From Kribbella sp. VKM Ac-2569 (lineage in GTDB: Bacteria; Actinomycetota; Actinomycetes; Propionibacteriales; Kribbellaceae), in assembly GCF_004216905.1 (NCBI RefSeq), contig NZ_SGXJ01000002.1, positions 434,001 to 498,000 of the forward strand: 64,000 bases of DNA, written 5' to 3'. Below are positions 25,478 through 34,357 of the stretch, one piece after another (the stretch's first letter is position 1; each line of letters begins with the position of its first letter). The translations under genes were made by a program, and so were the position numbers. Below the pieces are notes generated by a model that was not told where the DNA came from, made no database searches, and was given only the letters and a program-made list of their open reading frames with translations.

Positions 25478-26302
25478 GTGACGAGTGTTGAGGAATATCG
25501 CCTGCTCGGGTTCGCCGATGTCGACCGGGAGGCGGCCGAGGCGTTCACGCCGGATCAGACGGCGGTGAAGGAGCTCGCGGACCAGATCCGCGGCGCGATC
25601 GGGAAGCTCGGCAGTGAGCCGGAGTTCACGATGCCGGAGGACCCGCGGAACTCGGTCCAGGCGTTCCTGGACACCGTGCCGGACATCCGCCGGTTCCACA
25701 CGGAGCGAGGCATTCCGGACGACATCAGCTGGGCGTCGCTGGCCGATCTGGGACAGCAGCTCAAGGTGAGTCGTCGTACGCACGGCGAGTACAGCCTGGA
25801 GACGCACTGGTGGCTGACGATCGCCTGGACCGGGCAGCTCTACGCGCTCGGCCGGCTGCAGTACCTGCTGCACCAGGTCCCCGAGGACAAGCCTGTCCCA
25901 GGCACCGAGCCGGGTGAGTGGATCATCGGCGTGCACATCCCGGAGACCGGTCCGCTGACGCCGGAGCTGGTCGACGACAGCATCCAGCAGGCCCGCGAGT
26001 TCTTCCCGCGGTACTTCCCGGAGTACCCGGTGCGGACGGCGAATCTGTGGTCCTGGCTGATCGACCCGTACCTGCTCGACAACCTCCCGCAGGACTCGAA
26101 CATGGTGAAGTTCGGGCGCCGCTTCACGCCGTACGGGACGCCGAACGACAGCCAGGACAGCGCGATCTTCTTCACGTTCCGCACCCACGGCCTGGAGCAC
26201 CTCGACGAGCTCCCGCAGGACACCCGCCTACAGCGGCTCGTCGTCGGCCGGATCAAGGACGGCGGCACCTGGCAGAGCGCGTACGGCTACACTCGGCTAT
26301 GA
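25478..26302 (+). CDS. Acyltransferase-like protein (NAT_N plus GNAT-like C-terminal domain)
   Basis: 274 aa. The C-terminal half matches the GNAT-like domain: WIIGVHIPETGPLTPELVDDSIQQAREFF, then PVRTANLWSWLIDPYLLDNLPQDSNMVKFGRRF. The first 130 residues are a helical domain usual for the pair. Such proteins are annotated as acyltransferases by fold only; substrates are unknown. The GTG start is 6 nt after a TACCGT -10 box (25466-25471), so the mRNA is probably leaderless. The end overlaps the convergent deacetylase gene by 6 bp. Confidence 0.75.
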   Translation: MTSVEEYRLLGFADVDREAAEAFTPDQTAVKELADQIRGAIGKLGSEPEFTMPEDPRNSVQAFLDTVPDIRRFHTERGIPDDISWASLADLGQQLKVSRRTHGEYSLETHWWLTIAWTGQLYALGRLQYLLHQVPEDKPVPGTEPGEWIIGVHIPETGPLTPELVDDSIQQAREFFPRYFPEYPVRTANLWSWLIDPYLLDNLPQDSNMVKFGRRFTPYGTPNDSQDSAIFFTFRTHGLEHLDELPQDTRLQRLVVGRIKDGGTWQSAYGYTRL

Positions 26303-27469
26303 CGGGCGATTCTGACCGCTAGGTACGCCGTACCTCCCGAGCCAGCTCGCCAACTCCATGTTGGACACGCACCGTACGTCGGGCTGCTTGCACGTCTCCG
26401 TCACGAAGGCGGTCAGCGCGTCGGAGTAGACGCTGTTGTTCCAGCGGTTGAAGTGGTTGCCGAGGAACAGCGGTGGGTTGCCACTCGCGCGCGACGTCGC
26501 GAGCGCCTGACGGTAGGTCGCGAGGACCTGTGCCTTCAGAGCGGGCGCCTGGGCGATCGGCGCCTTGCGCGCCTGGGTCTGCGCGAACCACAGGTTGTAG
26601 TCCATCGTCAGCGTCTTCTTGGCGGTGCCGGCCAGCGTCACCGATTCCAGCGGGAAGTTCCACAGGCCGTCGGCCTTCTTCGGCCAGGCGATGTACCCGG
26701 GCGCGGAGGCGTCGTACAGCATGCCGCGCTGCGCCATCGCGAGCCGGTACGCGGCGCGGTTGCCCTCCAGGCACGGTGTCCGCATGCCCTTCACGGTGGC
26801 CGGGTCGAACGGCGGCTCGACGGTCTTGCCGGTTGCCAGTGACGGGCCGGTCCGCACCATCTGGTCGAACGCGCCGAGTTCGGCGGTCCACTGCGCGGTC
26901 GTCCAGCGGCCGATGCCGGTCGCGCCGCAGAAGTGCCCGTTCGCGTGGGTGCCGATCTCGTGGCCCTCGGCGATCGCCTCCCGCAGTACCTTCGTGCGGC
27001 CGAGGATGTTGGCCGTGTCGCCCCAGCCGATGTCGGAGGCGCCAGGTTTCTTGTACGGCGGTTTGTAGTCGGTGCGGTGGTCGCCCGGGTACAGGTACGG
27101 GCCGGAGAGGAAGAACGTCATCCTCGCGTTGACCTGCTTCGCGACAGCACGCCAGCGGGCCCAGAGCGCGAGATCGCCCGCGCCGTCGAAGGAGACGACG
27201 ACGAACAGCGGCGGTTTGCCGTTGGGCAGGCGTCCTGGGAAGGACCGCAGTACCGGAGCCGCCGCCGGTAGCTTCCCCGACGGAGCTGTAGTTGGCAGAG
27301 GTGTCGACGGCTTCGGGGTGCTGGGTTTGGACGTCGGCTTGCCGGTGGGTTTGGGAGCGGTGGATTTGCTGGGGCTGGGAGCGCCTTCCAGCGGTACGTC
27401 GGCACATCCGGCCAGCACCGTCGCCATGACGAACGCGACGGCCGCGAGGTTCGCCCCAGGCCTCACCAC
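26297..27469 (-). CDS. Lipoprotein with polysaccharide-deacetylase-like fold
   Basis: 390 aa from GTG 27469. The lipobox VLAGC follows a hydrophobic stretch, and a proline/threonine/lysine linker (about 30-75) connects to the enzyme domain. That domain reads as a NodB-type barrel: VVVSFDGAGD for motif 1, where SFDDG is usual and the second aspartate is replaced by G-A, and HEIGTHANGH for the metal-binding HxxxH. The altered motif 1 raises doubt about catalysis. Starts at 27466 or 27514 cannot be excluded. It probably acts at the outer membrane face on wall or capsule sugars. Confidence 0.72.
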   Translation of the reverse strand: MVRPGANLAAVAFVMATVLAGCADVPLEGAPSPSKSTAPKPTGKPTSKPSTPKPSTPLPTTAPSGKLPAAAPVLRSFPGRLPNGKPPLFVVVSFDGAGDLALWARWRAVAKQVNARMTFFLSGPYLYPGDHRTDYKPPYKKPGASDIGWGDTANILGRTKVLREAIAEGHEIGTHANGHFCGATGIGRWTTAQWTAELGAFDQMVRTGPSLATGKTVEPPFDPATVKGMRTPCLEGNRAAYRLAMAQRGMLYDASAPGYIAWPKKADGLWNFPLESVTLAGTAKKTLTMDYNLWFAQTQARKAPIAQAPALKAQVLATYRQALATSRASGNPPLFLGNHFNRWNNSVYSDALTAFVTETCKQPDVRCVSNMELASWLGRYGVPSGQNRPS

Positions 27470-27544
27470 GGGTCTACTGACGCACGGGAGCCTGCAAAGG
27501 TTGGCGCGGGACACGCGTCCGCGCGGATACCGGGGCGGGGATCG

Positions 27545-28174
27545 TTAAGCGGCCGTGACCTTCGCCGCGCGGCGCTTCACGACGATCCGGCGGGACGTCT
27601 CGACAACGAGACCGATCACCGCGGCCAGGCTCAGGCTGAACGCGAGCCCCTTCAACTGGTCGTGCGCGAACGCGTCGCCGCCGAGGTACCCGAGCAGGGC
27701 GACGTACGTGTAGGCGACCGTCACACCGGCGAAGGTGAAGACGATGAACTTCTTGAACGAGTACCGCGTCGCGCCCGCCGTCAGCGTCGCGACCATCCGG
27801 GCTCCCGGGATGTAGCGAACGGTCATCAGGATGAGTCCGCCGCGGGAGTGCAGCGCGGCGGAGACCTTCTCGTAGAGCCGCTGGCGGCGCTCCTGGCGCT
27901 TCATCCAGCGGTGCAGTGCCGGTCCGGAGCCGCGGCCCAGGAAGTAGCAGACGGATTCGCCGATGACGGAGCCGACCATCGCGACCGTGATGACGAGCAG
28001 CAGGTTCTGGTGACCGGCGGCCGCGGCCATGCCGGCGGTGATCACCATGCCTTCGCTGGGCACCACCGGGAACACCGCGTCGATCGCCGCGGCAGCGAAC
28101 AGGATGAGCAGCAGCCAATGCGAGGCCATCGCAATGCCGAGCAGGTGTCGCGCGACCTCCATCAACTCCGTCAC
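27545..28174 (-). CDS. DedA family membrane protein (VTT domain)
   Basis: 209 aa. Family features: AIDAVFPVVPSEGMVITAG near the first membrane segments, GSVIGESVCYFLGRGSGPALHR, and the amphipathic RYIPGARMVATLTAGATRYSFKKF loop with the conserved arginine-proline-glycine. DedA proteins move polyprenyl phosphate or phospholipids across the membrane and affect proton-motive force. The GTG start is followed by an in-frame ATG 4 codons later. It lies 75 bp downstream of nothing on its strand, so it is probably monocistronic. Confidence 0.88.
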   Translation of the reverse strand: MTELMEVARHLLGIAMASHWLLLILFAAAAIDAVFPVVPSEGMVITAGMAAAAGHQNLLLVITVAMVGSVIGESVCYFLGRGSGPALHRWMKRQERRQRLYEKVSAALHSRGGLILMTVRYIPGARMVATLTAGATRYSFKKFIVFTFAGVTVAYTYVALLGYLGGDAFAHDQLKGLAFSLSLAAVIGLVVETSRRIVVKRRAAKVTAA

Positions 28175-28271
28175 CCCGAAAGGATGTCATTCATTGTCAA
28201 GCGAGCCGCAATCCCATCGCTGTGATTCAGGCGTGGTTCACCCGATGTTCAGCCGATGCCACTGGCTGAGG

Positions 28272-29453
28272 TCAGAGCAGCACACGGAGTTCGCGGATCG
28301 CGTTCATCAGCAGGCTCGGGTGCCGCGGCGGGTCCTGCTCGGGTATGGCGAGCCGCAGCTGCGGGAACCGCTCGAACAACAGGCCGAGCGCGATCCGGCC
28401 CTCCAGCCGCGCGAGCGGGGCGCCGAGGCAGTGGTGGATGCCGTGCCCGAACGCGAGGTGCGCGGTGTCGGTCCGCGTGATGTCCAGCTCGTCCGCACGC
28501 TCGACCTTCCGTACGTCGCGGTTCGCCGGGAGCAGCGCGAACACGATCACTTCGCCGGCCTCGATCCGGCTCCCGGCGATGTTGATCGGCGCACGGGCGA
28601 CGTACGGGATCGCGGCCTGCAGCGGACCGTCGTACCGAAGGATCTCCTCGACGGCCGTGGGCAGGCGCTCCGGCTCGCGCTTCAGCAGCTCGAGCTGGTC
28701 GGGATGCCTGAGCAGAGCGTGTACTCCGTTGGTGATCAGGCTGACCGTCGTCTCGTGGCCGGCCGCGAGCAGCAGGAAGACCATCGAGGTGAGCTCGTCC
28801 TCGCTGAGGCGATCGCTGCCATCACGCGTCGCGATGAGCGCGGACAGGAGGTCGTCGGTCGGCGCCTGCTGCTTCTGCACGATCAGCTCGTGCACGAAGG
28901 CGAGCATCGAGGTCGTCGCTTCGATGTACTCCTCGGCGGTGTACACAGCCGCGTTCACGAACACCGACGACCAACGGCGGAAGTCGTCTCGCCGTACCGC
29001 CGGGATGCCGATCAGCTCGCAGATGACCGTGATCGGGAGCGGGTAGCTGTAGGCGTTCACGAGATCGACCGGCTCGTCCGCGGTGGCCATCTCGTCGAGC
29101 AGGCCGATGGCGATTTCCCGGATCCGCGGTTCGAGCGCCTCGATCCGGCGTCGGGTGAACGCGGCCGCCACGAGTTTGCGCAGCCGCGTGTGGTCCGGCG
29201 GGTTCGCGCCCAGCATGTGCTGCTCGGTGCGCGCGATCAGGTCGTCCATGACGCTGTCGCGGTGCGGCCCGTCCAGCGGCGAGCGCACCACGTCGGGATG
29301 GGCGAGCAGCTCGCGCGTCTCGGCGTACCCGGTGACGAGCTGGACGGGTACGCCGGTGAACAGCGTGAGGCGTTGCACCGGGCCGGTGGACGCGAGGTCC
29401 TCGAAGCCCCAGTGCCGGGCGATTCCGCTGACTTCAGTGAACGGCTGCCTCAT
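28272..29453 (-). CDS. Cytochrome P450
   Basis: 393 aa. The heme loop FGHGIHHCLG places the cysteine ligand at about 342; GHETTVSLITNG is the oxygen-binding I helix, and EEILR holds the ExxR pair. Length and class match the soluble bacterial CYP107-type enzymes that hydroxylate secondary metabolites or xenobiotics, using separate ferredoxin and reductase. No ferredoxin gene is near. It starts 9 nt after the stop of the large LAL regulator, so the two are one operon. Confidence 0.93.
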   Translation of the reverse strand: MRQPFTEVSGIARHWGFEDLASTGPVQRLTLFTGVPVQLVTGYAETRELLAHPDVVRSPLDGPHRDSVMDDLIARTEQHMLGANPPDHTRLRKLVAAAFTRRRIEALEPRIREIAIGLLDEMATADEPVDLVNAYSYPLPITVICELIGIPAVRRDDFRRWSSVFVNAAVYTAEEYIEATTSMLAFVHELIVQKQQAPTDDLLSALIATRDGSDRLSEDELTSMVFLLLAAGHETTVSLITNGVHALLRHPDQLELLKREPERLPTAVEEILRYDGPLQAAIPYVARAPINIAGSRIEAGEVIVFALLPANRDVRKVERADELDITRTDTAHLAFGHGIHHCLGAPLARLEGRIALGLLFERFPQLRLAIPEQDPPRHPSLLMNAIRELRVLL

Positions 29454-29462
29454 TCAGCCAGC

Positions 29463-32153
29463 CTACGTTCCGAGGTGCTCAGCCAGTTCGGTCCGTGAAT
29501 GGATGCCGAGCTTCGCGTAGACCTTGCGCAGGTGGTATTCGACGGTCTTCGGGCTCAGGAACAGTCTGGCCGCGGCCTCACGGATGCTGTTCCCGTCTGC
29601 GAGCAGTACGGCGATCTGTCGCTCCTGTGGCGTCAGCTCGTCCGCTGTGCTCGGCACACGACGCCGTGCGGTCTCACCGGTCGCCTTGAGCTCCGCCGCT
29701 GCCTGGTCTGCCCACCCAAGTGCACCGAGCGCGTCGAAACCCTCCACAGCGAGCCGCAGCTGCGTACGCGCGTCCACGCGCCGCCGTGCCCGTCGCAACC
29801 AAGCGCCGTACGCCAGCCGCGTCCGGGCCAGCTCAAACGCATCTAGCGTCTCCTCGTGCCAGCCAAGCGCCAGGGCGAAGTCCGACTCGCTCTCACCGGC
29901 CGCACCCCGCGCGCGTGCTGCCCGCGCCAGCGACCACGGCTGTCCTTTCGCCTCTGCCAAGGAGGAGTGTTCGCGCACTACCCGCTGCGCATCGTCCGAC
30001 CGCCCCAGCCGCAGGTAGACCTCGACCAGCTCCGGTGCCGGCGACAGATCCGGATCCTTCAGCCCGTACTCAGCCAGTACGTCGACCAACCGCTCGTACT
30101 GCGGTAACGCCGCCGCCGGGTCGCCCCGCCCCAGCTCGAGGTCCCCCAGCGCGAACAGGGACCACACTGTGCCGAGGCGGATCTCATGCTCCGCACAGAT
30201 CCGCAGACACTCGACAGCAAGCTCCTGGCACTCCGGTCTGCCCTGGTGGGACATCAGCCATGCCAGTCCGGCCAGGTTCATCGCCAGTTCAGTCGTTTGA
30301 CCGGTCTCCCGCGACAGCCGGATCCCCTCGTCGTAAGACGTCTCCGCATCCGGCCACCGATCGGTTGTCGCATCGTCGCGGGCCAGCACGAACAGAAGAC
30401 CCGGCAGCGTCCCAAGAGCGACCTGCTCACGTCGCTCGAGCATCGCCTGCTGCAGGAGGGCCCGGCCGGTACCTGTCTCCCTGAGGAACAACGCAGCCAG
30501 CACCATCCACACCTGGCGACGGCGGTCCCGGTCCAGTTCGTCAGAGGGCGCCAGTGCGATCGCTGCACGGATCTGGTCCGTCCCACCGCTCCCGGCGAGC
30601 ACCTTGGCGACGCCGCTCGCCAGCATGCCGATGATGCGCGGTCCGGGCCGATCGACCGCCGGCAGCAGGCTGTCGAGGTCGTACGCGACCTTCAGCGCGG
30701 CCTCGGCGTCGCACAGCCGGAAACACGCCGCGACCGCATCCGCGAGCAGACCGGTGGCGATGGCCGGGTCCGTGGACTCCGCTGCGGCCGCGACCAGGAT
30801 GTCGCGGGCGCGGCGCGGCGACCCGCACTTCACCTCGATGTCCCCGCGAATCTCCTGCGCGCGGATCCGCACCGGCAGCGGTGGCTGCAGCATCAGCGCA
30901 TGACCCAGCAACGCCTCTGCTCGCTCCGCCAGCCCGGCCGACCACGCCGCTTCACCCGCCTGGACCAGTCTGACCGCACGGTCCGGCAGCCCCGGGCTCA
31001 GCCGCCCAGCCCGCTCGTACGCCGTTGCTGCGACGGCATGTGCTCCACGAGCCGCAGCATGCTCCGCCGCAAGGACGAGTCCGGCCGCCACCTCGTCGTC
31101 AGCTCCGAGGACTGCCTCCGACAGGTGCCACGCCCGCCGGTCCCGGTCCGGTGTGGCAAGAGCCACCGCCCGATGCGCCGTACGACGTGCTGCCGGGTCG
31201 GCGCTGGTGTAGATCGCTGAACGGACCAGTGGATGTCGCCACTGCACCTCACCGTCGCGAATGGCGACCAGGCCGGCTGCCTCTGCCTCCTCCAGTGCAG
31301 CGACGTTTACCCCGAGCTCTGCACACACCCGGGACACCGTCCCGAGCTCACCGTCTAGAGCCGCGACAAGCAGTGCGGTGCGCGCATCCGGGCTCAGCCG
31401 GTTCGCCCTGCTGGCAAAGGCTTCTGCGAGCATCGCGGGGACTGGGAACGGTACGCCCGGCGGCATCCGGTGCAAACGGGCCGGATCATCAGCCAGCTCC
31501 AGCAACGCCAGCGGGTTACCTGCCACGGTCTGGTGCAGCTGCTCGACCAGGTCGCTCGGGAGGTGCTGCACGACCTGTCGTGCAGCCTCCAGCGTGATGC
31601 CCTCCAACTGGAGCCGTGGCAGGTCGGCCTCGAACGGATGCGGTTCGTCAACACGCGCCGCGATCAGCATGACGATCGGGTCGGCCACCAGGCGCCGGGC
31701 TGCGAACAACAGTGCCTCTGCGGACGGGCGGTCCAGCAGGTGTGCATCGTCGATGATCAGTGCGAGTGGCGTGTTCTCGGCGTACCGGCAGATCAGGCTG
31801 AGTGTTGCGGCGCCGACGGCGAAGCGGTCCGCCGGGCTGGCCGCCTCGGGTCCCGATCCGAGCGCGAGTGCCGATGCGAGCGCTGTCCGTTGCGGTCCGG
31901 GGATGCGGTCGAGGCCAGCGAGCACAGGTCGCAGGAGTTGGAGCAGGGCCGCGAACGGCAGCTCGCGTTCGGCGTCGGTACCGCGTGCTCTCAGGACCTG
32001 CATTCCGCCGGCCAGTGCAGCGGCCTCATCCAGCAGGGTGGTCTTGCCGATGCCAGGCTCGCCGGTGATGAGCAGCACGCCTGCGGCTCCGACCCGCGCC
32101 CCCGCGATCAGTTGCTCGATCACCTGGCGCTCCGCCTCCCGCCCGATGAGCAT
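29463..32153 (-). CDS. Large ATP-binding LuxR-family (LAL) regulator
   Basis: 896 aa. The N-terminal AAA-like ATPase has Walker A GEPGIGKTT (about 29-37) and Walker B LALIIDDAH. A long helical TPR-like middle follows, and the last 60 residues are the LuxR DNA-binding domain LTPQERQIAVLLADGNSIREAAARLFLSPKTVEYHLRKVY. LAL proteins are usually pathway-specific activators of sugar use or secondary metabolism. It is divergent from the methyltransferase at 32247 and co-operonic with the P450, which suggests it controls both. Confidence 0.92.
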   Translation of the reverse strand: MLIGREAERQVIEQLIAGARVGAAGVLLITGEPGIGKTTLLDEAAALAGGMQVLRARGTDAERELPFAALLQLLRPVLAGLDRIPGPQRTALASALALGSGPEAASPADRFAVGAATLSLICRYAENTPLALIIDDAHLLDRPSAEALLFAARRLVADPIVMLIAARVDEPHPFEADLPRLQLEGITLEAARQVVQHLPSDLVEQLHQTVAGNPLALLELADDPARLHRMPPGVPFPVPAMLAEAFASRANRLSPDARTALLVAALDGELGTVSRVCAELGVNVAALEEAEAAGLVAIRDGEVQWRHPLVRSAIYTSADPAARRTAHRAVALATPDRDRRAWHLSEAVLGADDEVAAGLVLAAEHAAARGAHAVAATAYERAGRLSPGLPDRAVRLVQAGEAAWSAGLAERAEALLGHALMLQPPLPVRIRAQEIRGDIEVKCGSPRRARDILVAAAAESTDPAIATGLLADAVAACFRLCDAEAALKVAYDLDSLLPAVDRPGPRIIGMLASGVAKVLAGSGGTDQIRAAIALAPSDELDRDRRRQVWMVLAALFLRETGTGRALLQQAMLERREQVALGTLPGLLFVLARDDATTDRWPDAETSYDEGIRLSRETGQTTELAMNLAGLAWLMSHQGRPECQELAVECLRICAEHEIRLGTVWSLFALGDLELGRGDPAAALPQYERLVDVLAEYGLKDPDLSPAPELVEVYLRLGRSDDAQRVVREHSSLAEAKGQPWSLARAARARGAAGESESDFALALGWHEETLDAFELARTRLAYGAWLRRARRRVDARTQLRLAVEGFDALGALGWADQAAAELKATGETARRRVPSTADELTPQERQIAVLLADGNSIREAAARLFLSPKTVEYHLRKVYAKLGIHSRTELAEHLGT

Positions 32154-32169
32154 GTCTCGCAGTGTGCAC

Positions 32170-32184
32170 CAGGTGACCCACCTG
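32170..32184. promoter_or_regulatory. Palindrome CAGGTG ACC CACCTG, candidate LAL regulator site
   Basis: A perfect 6-3-6 palindrome lies between the divergent LAL and methyltransferase genes. It ends 25 bp before a TAGGTT -10 box (32209-32214) read toward the methyltransferase, where an activator would bind. Confidence 0.5.
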
Positions 32185-32246
32185 ATGCGATGGTCCGGCG
32201 CTGCTGCCTAGGTTCGCCGTACCACATCGCAAGGGGGAGAAAGCGA

Positions 32247-33305
32247 ATGACTGTTGCAATCGACAGCGACAAACTGATGGGCTTCGTCTTCAAGGCGGTC
32301 GACGAGGTGGGGGCGACGCTGAACGCGGCGCTGGTCGTGATGGGCGACCGGCTCGGGTTCTACCAGGCACTTGCCGACCACGGCCCGACCACACCGGACG
32401 AGCTCGCCGAGCGGACCAACACCGATCAGCACTACACGCGGGAGTGGCTGAACGCGCAGGCCGCGGGGGGATTCGTCGAGTACGACGCGAGTACCGGCCG
32501 CTACACGTTGCCGCCGGAGCAGACCGTGGCGATGACCGATCCGAACAGCCCGGCGTACCTGCCCGGCTTCTTCCAGATCGCGCTCGGCACGATTCAGCAC
32601 ACGACCGAGACGATCGAAGCCGCGCGGAGCGGTGCCGGGGTCGGGTGGCACGAGCACACGTCCGACGTGCATGTCGGCTGCGAGCGGTTCTTCCGGCCGT
32701 CGTACAACGCGAACCTGCTGCCGAGCTGGCTGCCCGCGCTGGACGGCGTCGTCGCCAAACTGGAGCGTGGCGCGAAGGTGGCCGACATCGGCTGCGGGCA
32801 CGGCGCGTCCACGGTCCTGATGGCCGAGGCGTTCCCGAACTCCCGGTTCACCGGCTCGGACTACCACCAGGCGTCGATCGAGACCGCCCGGCAGCGGGCC
32901 GCGGGCCTCGGCGACCGGGTGACCTTCGAGGTCGCGGCGGCCGACAAGTTCAGCGGGTCCGGGTACGACCTCGTGACGACCTTCGACGCGCTGCACGACA
33001 TGGGTGATCCGGTCGGCGCAGCCCGGCACGTGCGCGAGGCGCTCGCTCCGGACGGCACCTGGATGCTGGTCGAGCCGATGGCCGGCGACCACGTCGAGGA
33101 CAACCTCAACCCGGTCGGCCGCGCGTACTACGGCTTCTCAACACTGCTGTGCACGCCGGCCTCGCTGTCCCAACCGGTGGGTCTCGCTCTTGGTACCCAG
33201 GCCGGCCCGGCCCGGATCCAGGACGTCACCACGGCGGCCGGGTTCAGCAGGTTCCGCACGGTCGCGCAGACGCCGTTCAACCTGGTGTTCGAGGTCCGCC
33301 CTTGA
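32247..33305 (+). CDS. Class I SAM-dependent methyltransferase with N-terminal winged helix
   Basis: 352 aa from ATG 32247, with GGGGGAGA about 8 nt upstream; the open frame continues far upstream only as antisense of the LAL gene. Residues 1-100 are a winged-helix dimerisation domain (LNAALVVMGDRLGFYQALADHGPTTPDELAERTN). The SAM site is VADIGCGHGAST near 180. DYHQASIETAR and TTFDALHDMGDP follow. Substrate unknown; divergence from a LAL-P450 operon hints at a small modification locus for a metabolite. Confidence 0.87.
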   Translation: MTVAIDSDKLMGFVFKAVDEVGATLNAALVVMGDRLGFYQALADHGPTTPDELAERTNTDQHYTREWLNAQAAGGFVEYDASTGRYTLPPEQTVAMTDPNSPAYLPGFFQIALGTIQHTTETIEAARSGAGVGWHEHTSDVHVGCERFFRPSYNANLLPSWLPALDGVVAKLERGAKVADIGCGHGASTVLMAEAFPNSRFTGSDYHQASIETARQRAAGLGDRVTFEVAAADKFSGSGYDLVTTFDALHDMGDPVGAARHVREALAPDGTWMLVEPMAGDHVEDNLNPVGRAYYGFSTLLCTPASLSQPVGLALGTQAGPARIQDVTTAAGFSRFRTVAQTPFNLVFEVRP

Positions 33306-33313
33306 CACAACAG

Positions 33314-33329
33314 TTCACCAACTGGTGAA
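33314..33329. promoter_or_regulatory. ArsR operator candidate
   Basis: TTCACCA AC TGGTGAA is a 7-2-7 perfect inverted repeat. It lies between TTGACA (33302-33307) and the GTG start of the ArsR gene at 33339, the expected autoregulatory position. Confidence 0.6.
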
Positions 33330-33338
33330 GTATCTCGT

Positions 33339-33665
33339 GTGCTGACTGGGTTGCCGAAGACCTTCGGAGCGCTCGCAGACCCGACTCGGCTGGCTGTTGT
33401 CGGCCGGCTGAGTCGGGGCGACGCGACGATGGGCGAGCTGGCCGAGCCGCACCGGATCACGCCACCGGCGATGACCAAGCACGTCAGGGTGCTGGTCGAC
33501 GCCGGTCTCGTGAGCCGGCAGCGGGTCGGCCGCACCGTCGTGTGCTCGCTCCGGCCGGAGGCGTTCTCCGAGGTTGAGCAGTGGCTCGGCGACCTCACGG
33601 CGTACTGGAACGGCACCGTGGACCGGTTGGAAGAACTCCTGCGAGGGGACGGCGATGGACACTGA
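33339..33665 (+). CDS. ArsR-family transcriptional regulator
   Basis: 108 aa, a whole winged-helix protein: FGALADPTRLAVVGRLSRGDATMGELAEPHRITPPAMTKHVRVLVDAGLVSRQRVGRTV. No metal-binding cysteines (ELCVCDL motif) are present, so it belongs to the group paired with SRPBCC proteins rather than to metal sensors. The next gene overlaps its last 11 bp. GTG 33339 is the start; there is no ribosome site. Confidence 0.88.
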   Translation: MLTGLPKTFGALADPTRLAVVGRLSRGDATMGELAEPHRITPPAMTKHVRVLVDAGLVSRQRVGRTVVCSLRPEAFSEVEQWLGDLTAYWNGTVDRLEELLRGDGDGH

Positions 33666-34089
33666 GATCCGGATCGAAAGGGTGCTCCCGGCAACGATCG
33701 GGCGGGTGTACGACGCCTGGACGCGGGCCGACCTCCTGGTCCAGTGGTACTGCCCGAACCCCAAGCTCGAACTGAAGGTGCAGGCCGACGTCCGCACCGG
33801 TGGTTCGTACGTCGTGGAGATGGGGCCGCACGTGGTGCGCGGCACCTACCTGGAAGTGGACCCGCCGAACCGGCTGGTGTTCAGCTGGAAGTGGGACGGC
33901 ACCGAGGACGAGCCGACGCGGGTCGAGGTCGAGCTGTCCGAGACTCTCGACGGGACCCGGATGCTGCTCAGCCACACCGGCTTCGCGAACGCCGAGGACG
34001 CCGCGAACCACCGGATGGGCTGGGATCCCGAGGTACTCCGCCTCGTCGAACTGCTCAACGTTCGCCAGCCCAAAACTGTGATGCCCTAG
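33655..34089 (+). CDS. SRPBCC-domain protein (AHSA1/START-like)
   Basis: 144 aa. START/Bet v1-like fold: IRIERVLPATIGRVYDAWTRADLLVQWYCPNP opens the barrel, GTYLEVDPPNRLVFSWKWDG and LLSHTGFANAEDAANHRMGWDP close it. Members bind hydrophobic ligands or act as chaperone-ATPase activators; the role of those paired with ArsR is unclear. ATG 33655 overlaps the ArsR stop and follows a GCGAGGGGAC ribosome-like site. Confidence 0.87.
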   Translation: MDTEIRIERVLPATIGRVYDAWTRADLLVQWYCPNPKLELKVQADVRTGGSYVVEMGPHVVRGTYLEVDPPNRLVFSWKWDGTEDEPTRVEVELSETLDGTRMLLSHTGFANAEDAANHRMGWDPEVLRLVELLNVRQPKTVMP

Positions 34090-34124
34090 GGGCGGAGGCT
34101 GGCTGTCCCGCGGAGGAAAAGGTC

Positions 34125-34150
34125 GAGCCCCGGGCGGCAACCCGGGGCTC
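34125..34150. terminator. Bidirectional terminator hairpin
   Basis: GAGCCCCGGG (34125-34134) and CCCGGGGCTC (34141-34150) form a perfect 10-bp stem with a 6-nt loop, between convergent genes ending at 34089 (+) and 34181 (-). Confidence 0.85.
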
Positions 34151-34180
34151 ATGCGGATGGATGGAACAGTTTGGCGGAAC

Positions 34181-34357
34181 TCAGCTGCCGGACTTGCGCC
34201 GGAACTGGCGCTTCTGCTTGTCGTTGTGCGCGTCGCCGACGCCCTGCCCCCGCACTCCGGATCCCGGATGCGAGTGCTTCCCGGCGTTCTTCTTCTCGAG
34301 CGCTTCCCGAAACTTCTTCTGCAGATCGTCCGCCGGCTCGCTGGACTTGTCGCTCAT
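34181..34357 (-). CDS. Small DUF5302-like protein
   Basis: 58 aa, charged and probably disordered: MSDKSSEPADDLQKKFREAL... and a C-terminal QKRQFRRKSGS. This matches the DUF5302 family of small actinobacterial proteins (DLK.KFREAL.RK ... FRRKSG), whose function is unknown. A GAAGGAG site lies 6 nt before the ATG. It is monocistronic, divergent from the LysE exporter. Confidence 0.8.
   Translation of the reverse strand: MSDKSSEPADDLQKKFREALEKKNAGKHSHPGSGVRGQGVGDAHNDKQKRQFRRKSGS

Noticed and set aside
31470..32246. Apparent N-terminal extension of the methyltransferase
   Set aside because: The extra 259 codons are antisense of the LAL regulator; ATG 32247 has a strong ribosome site and starts the known fold.
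32247..34089. Secondary-metabolite biosynthetic cluster
   Set aside because: P450, methyltransferase and LAL regulator are present but there is no polyketide, peptide or terpene synthase; only a mini tailoring locus is proposed.
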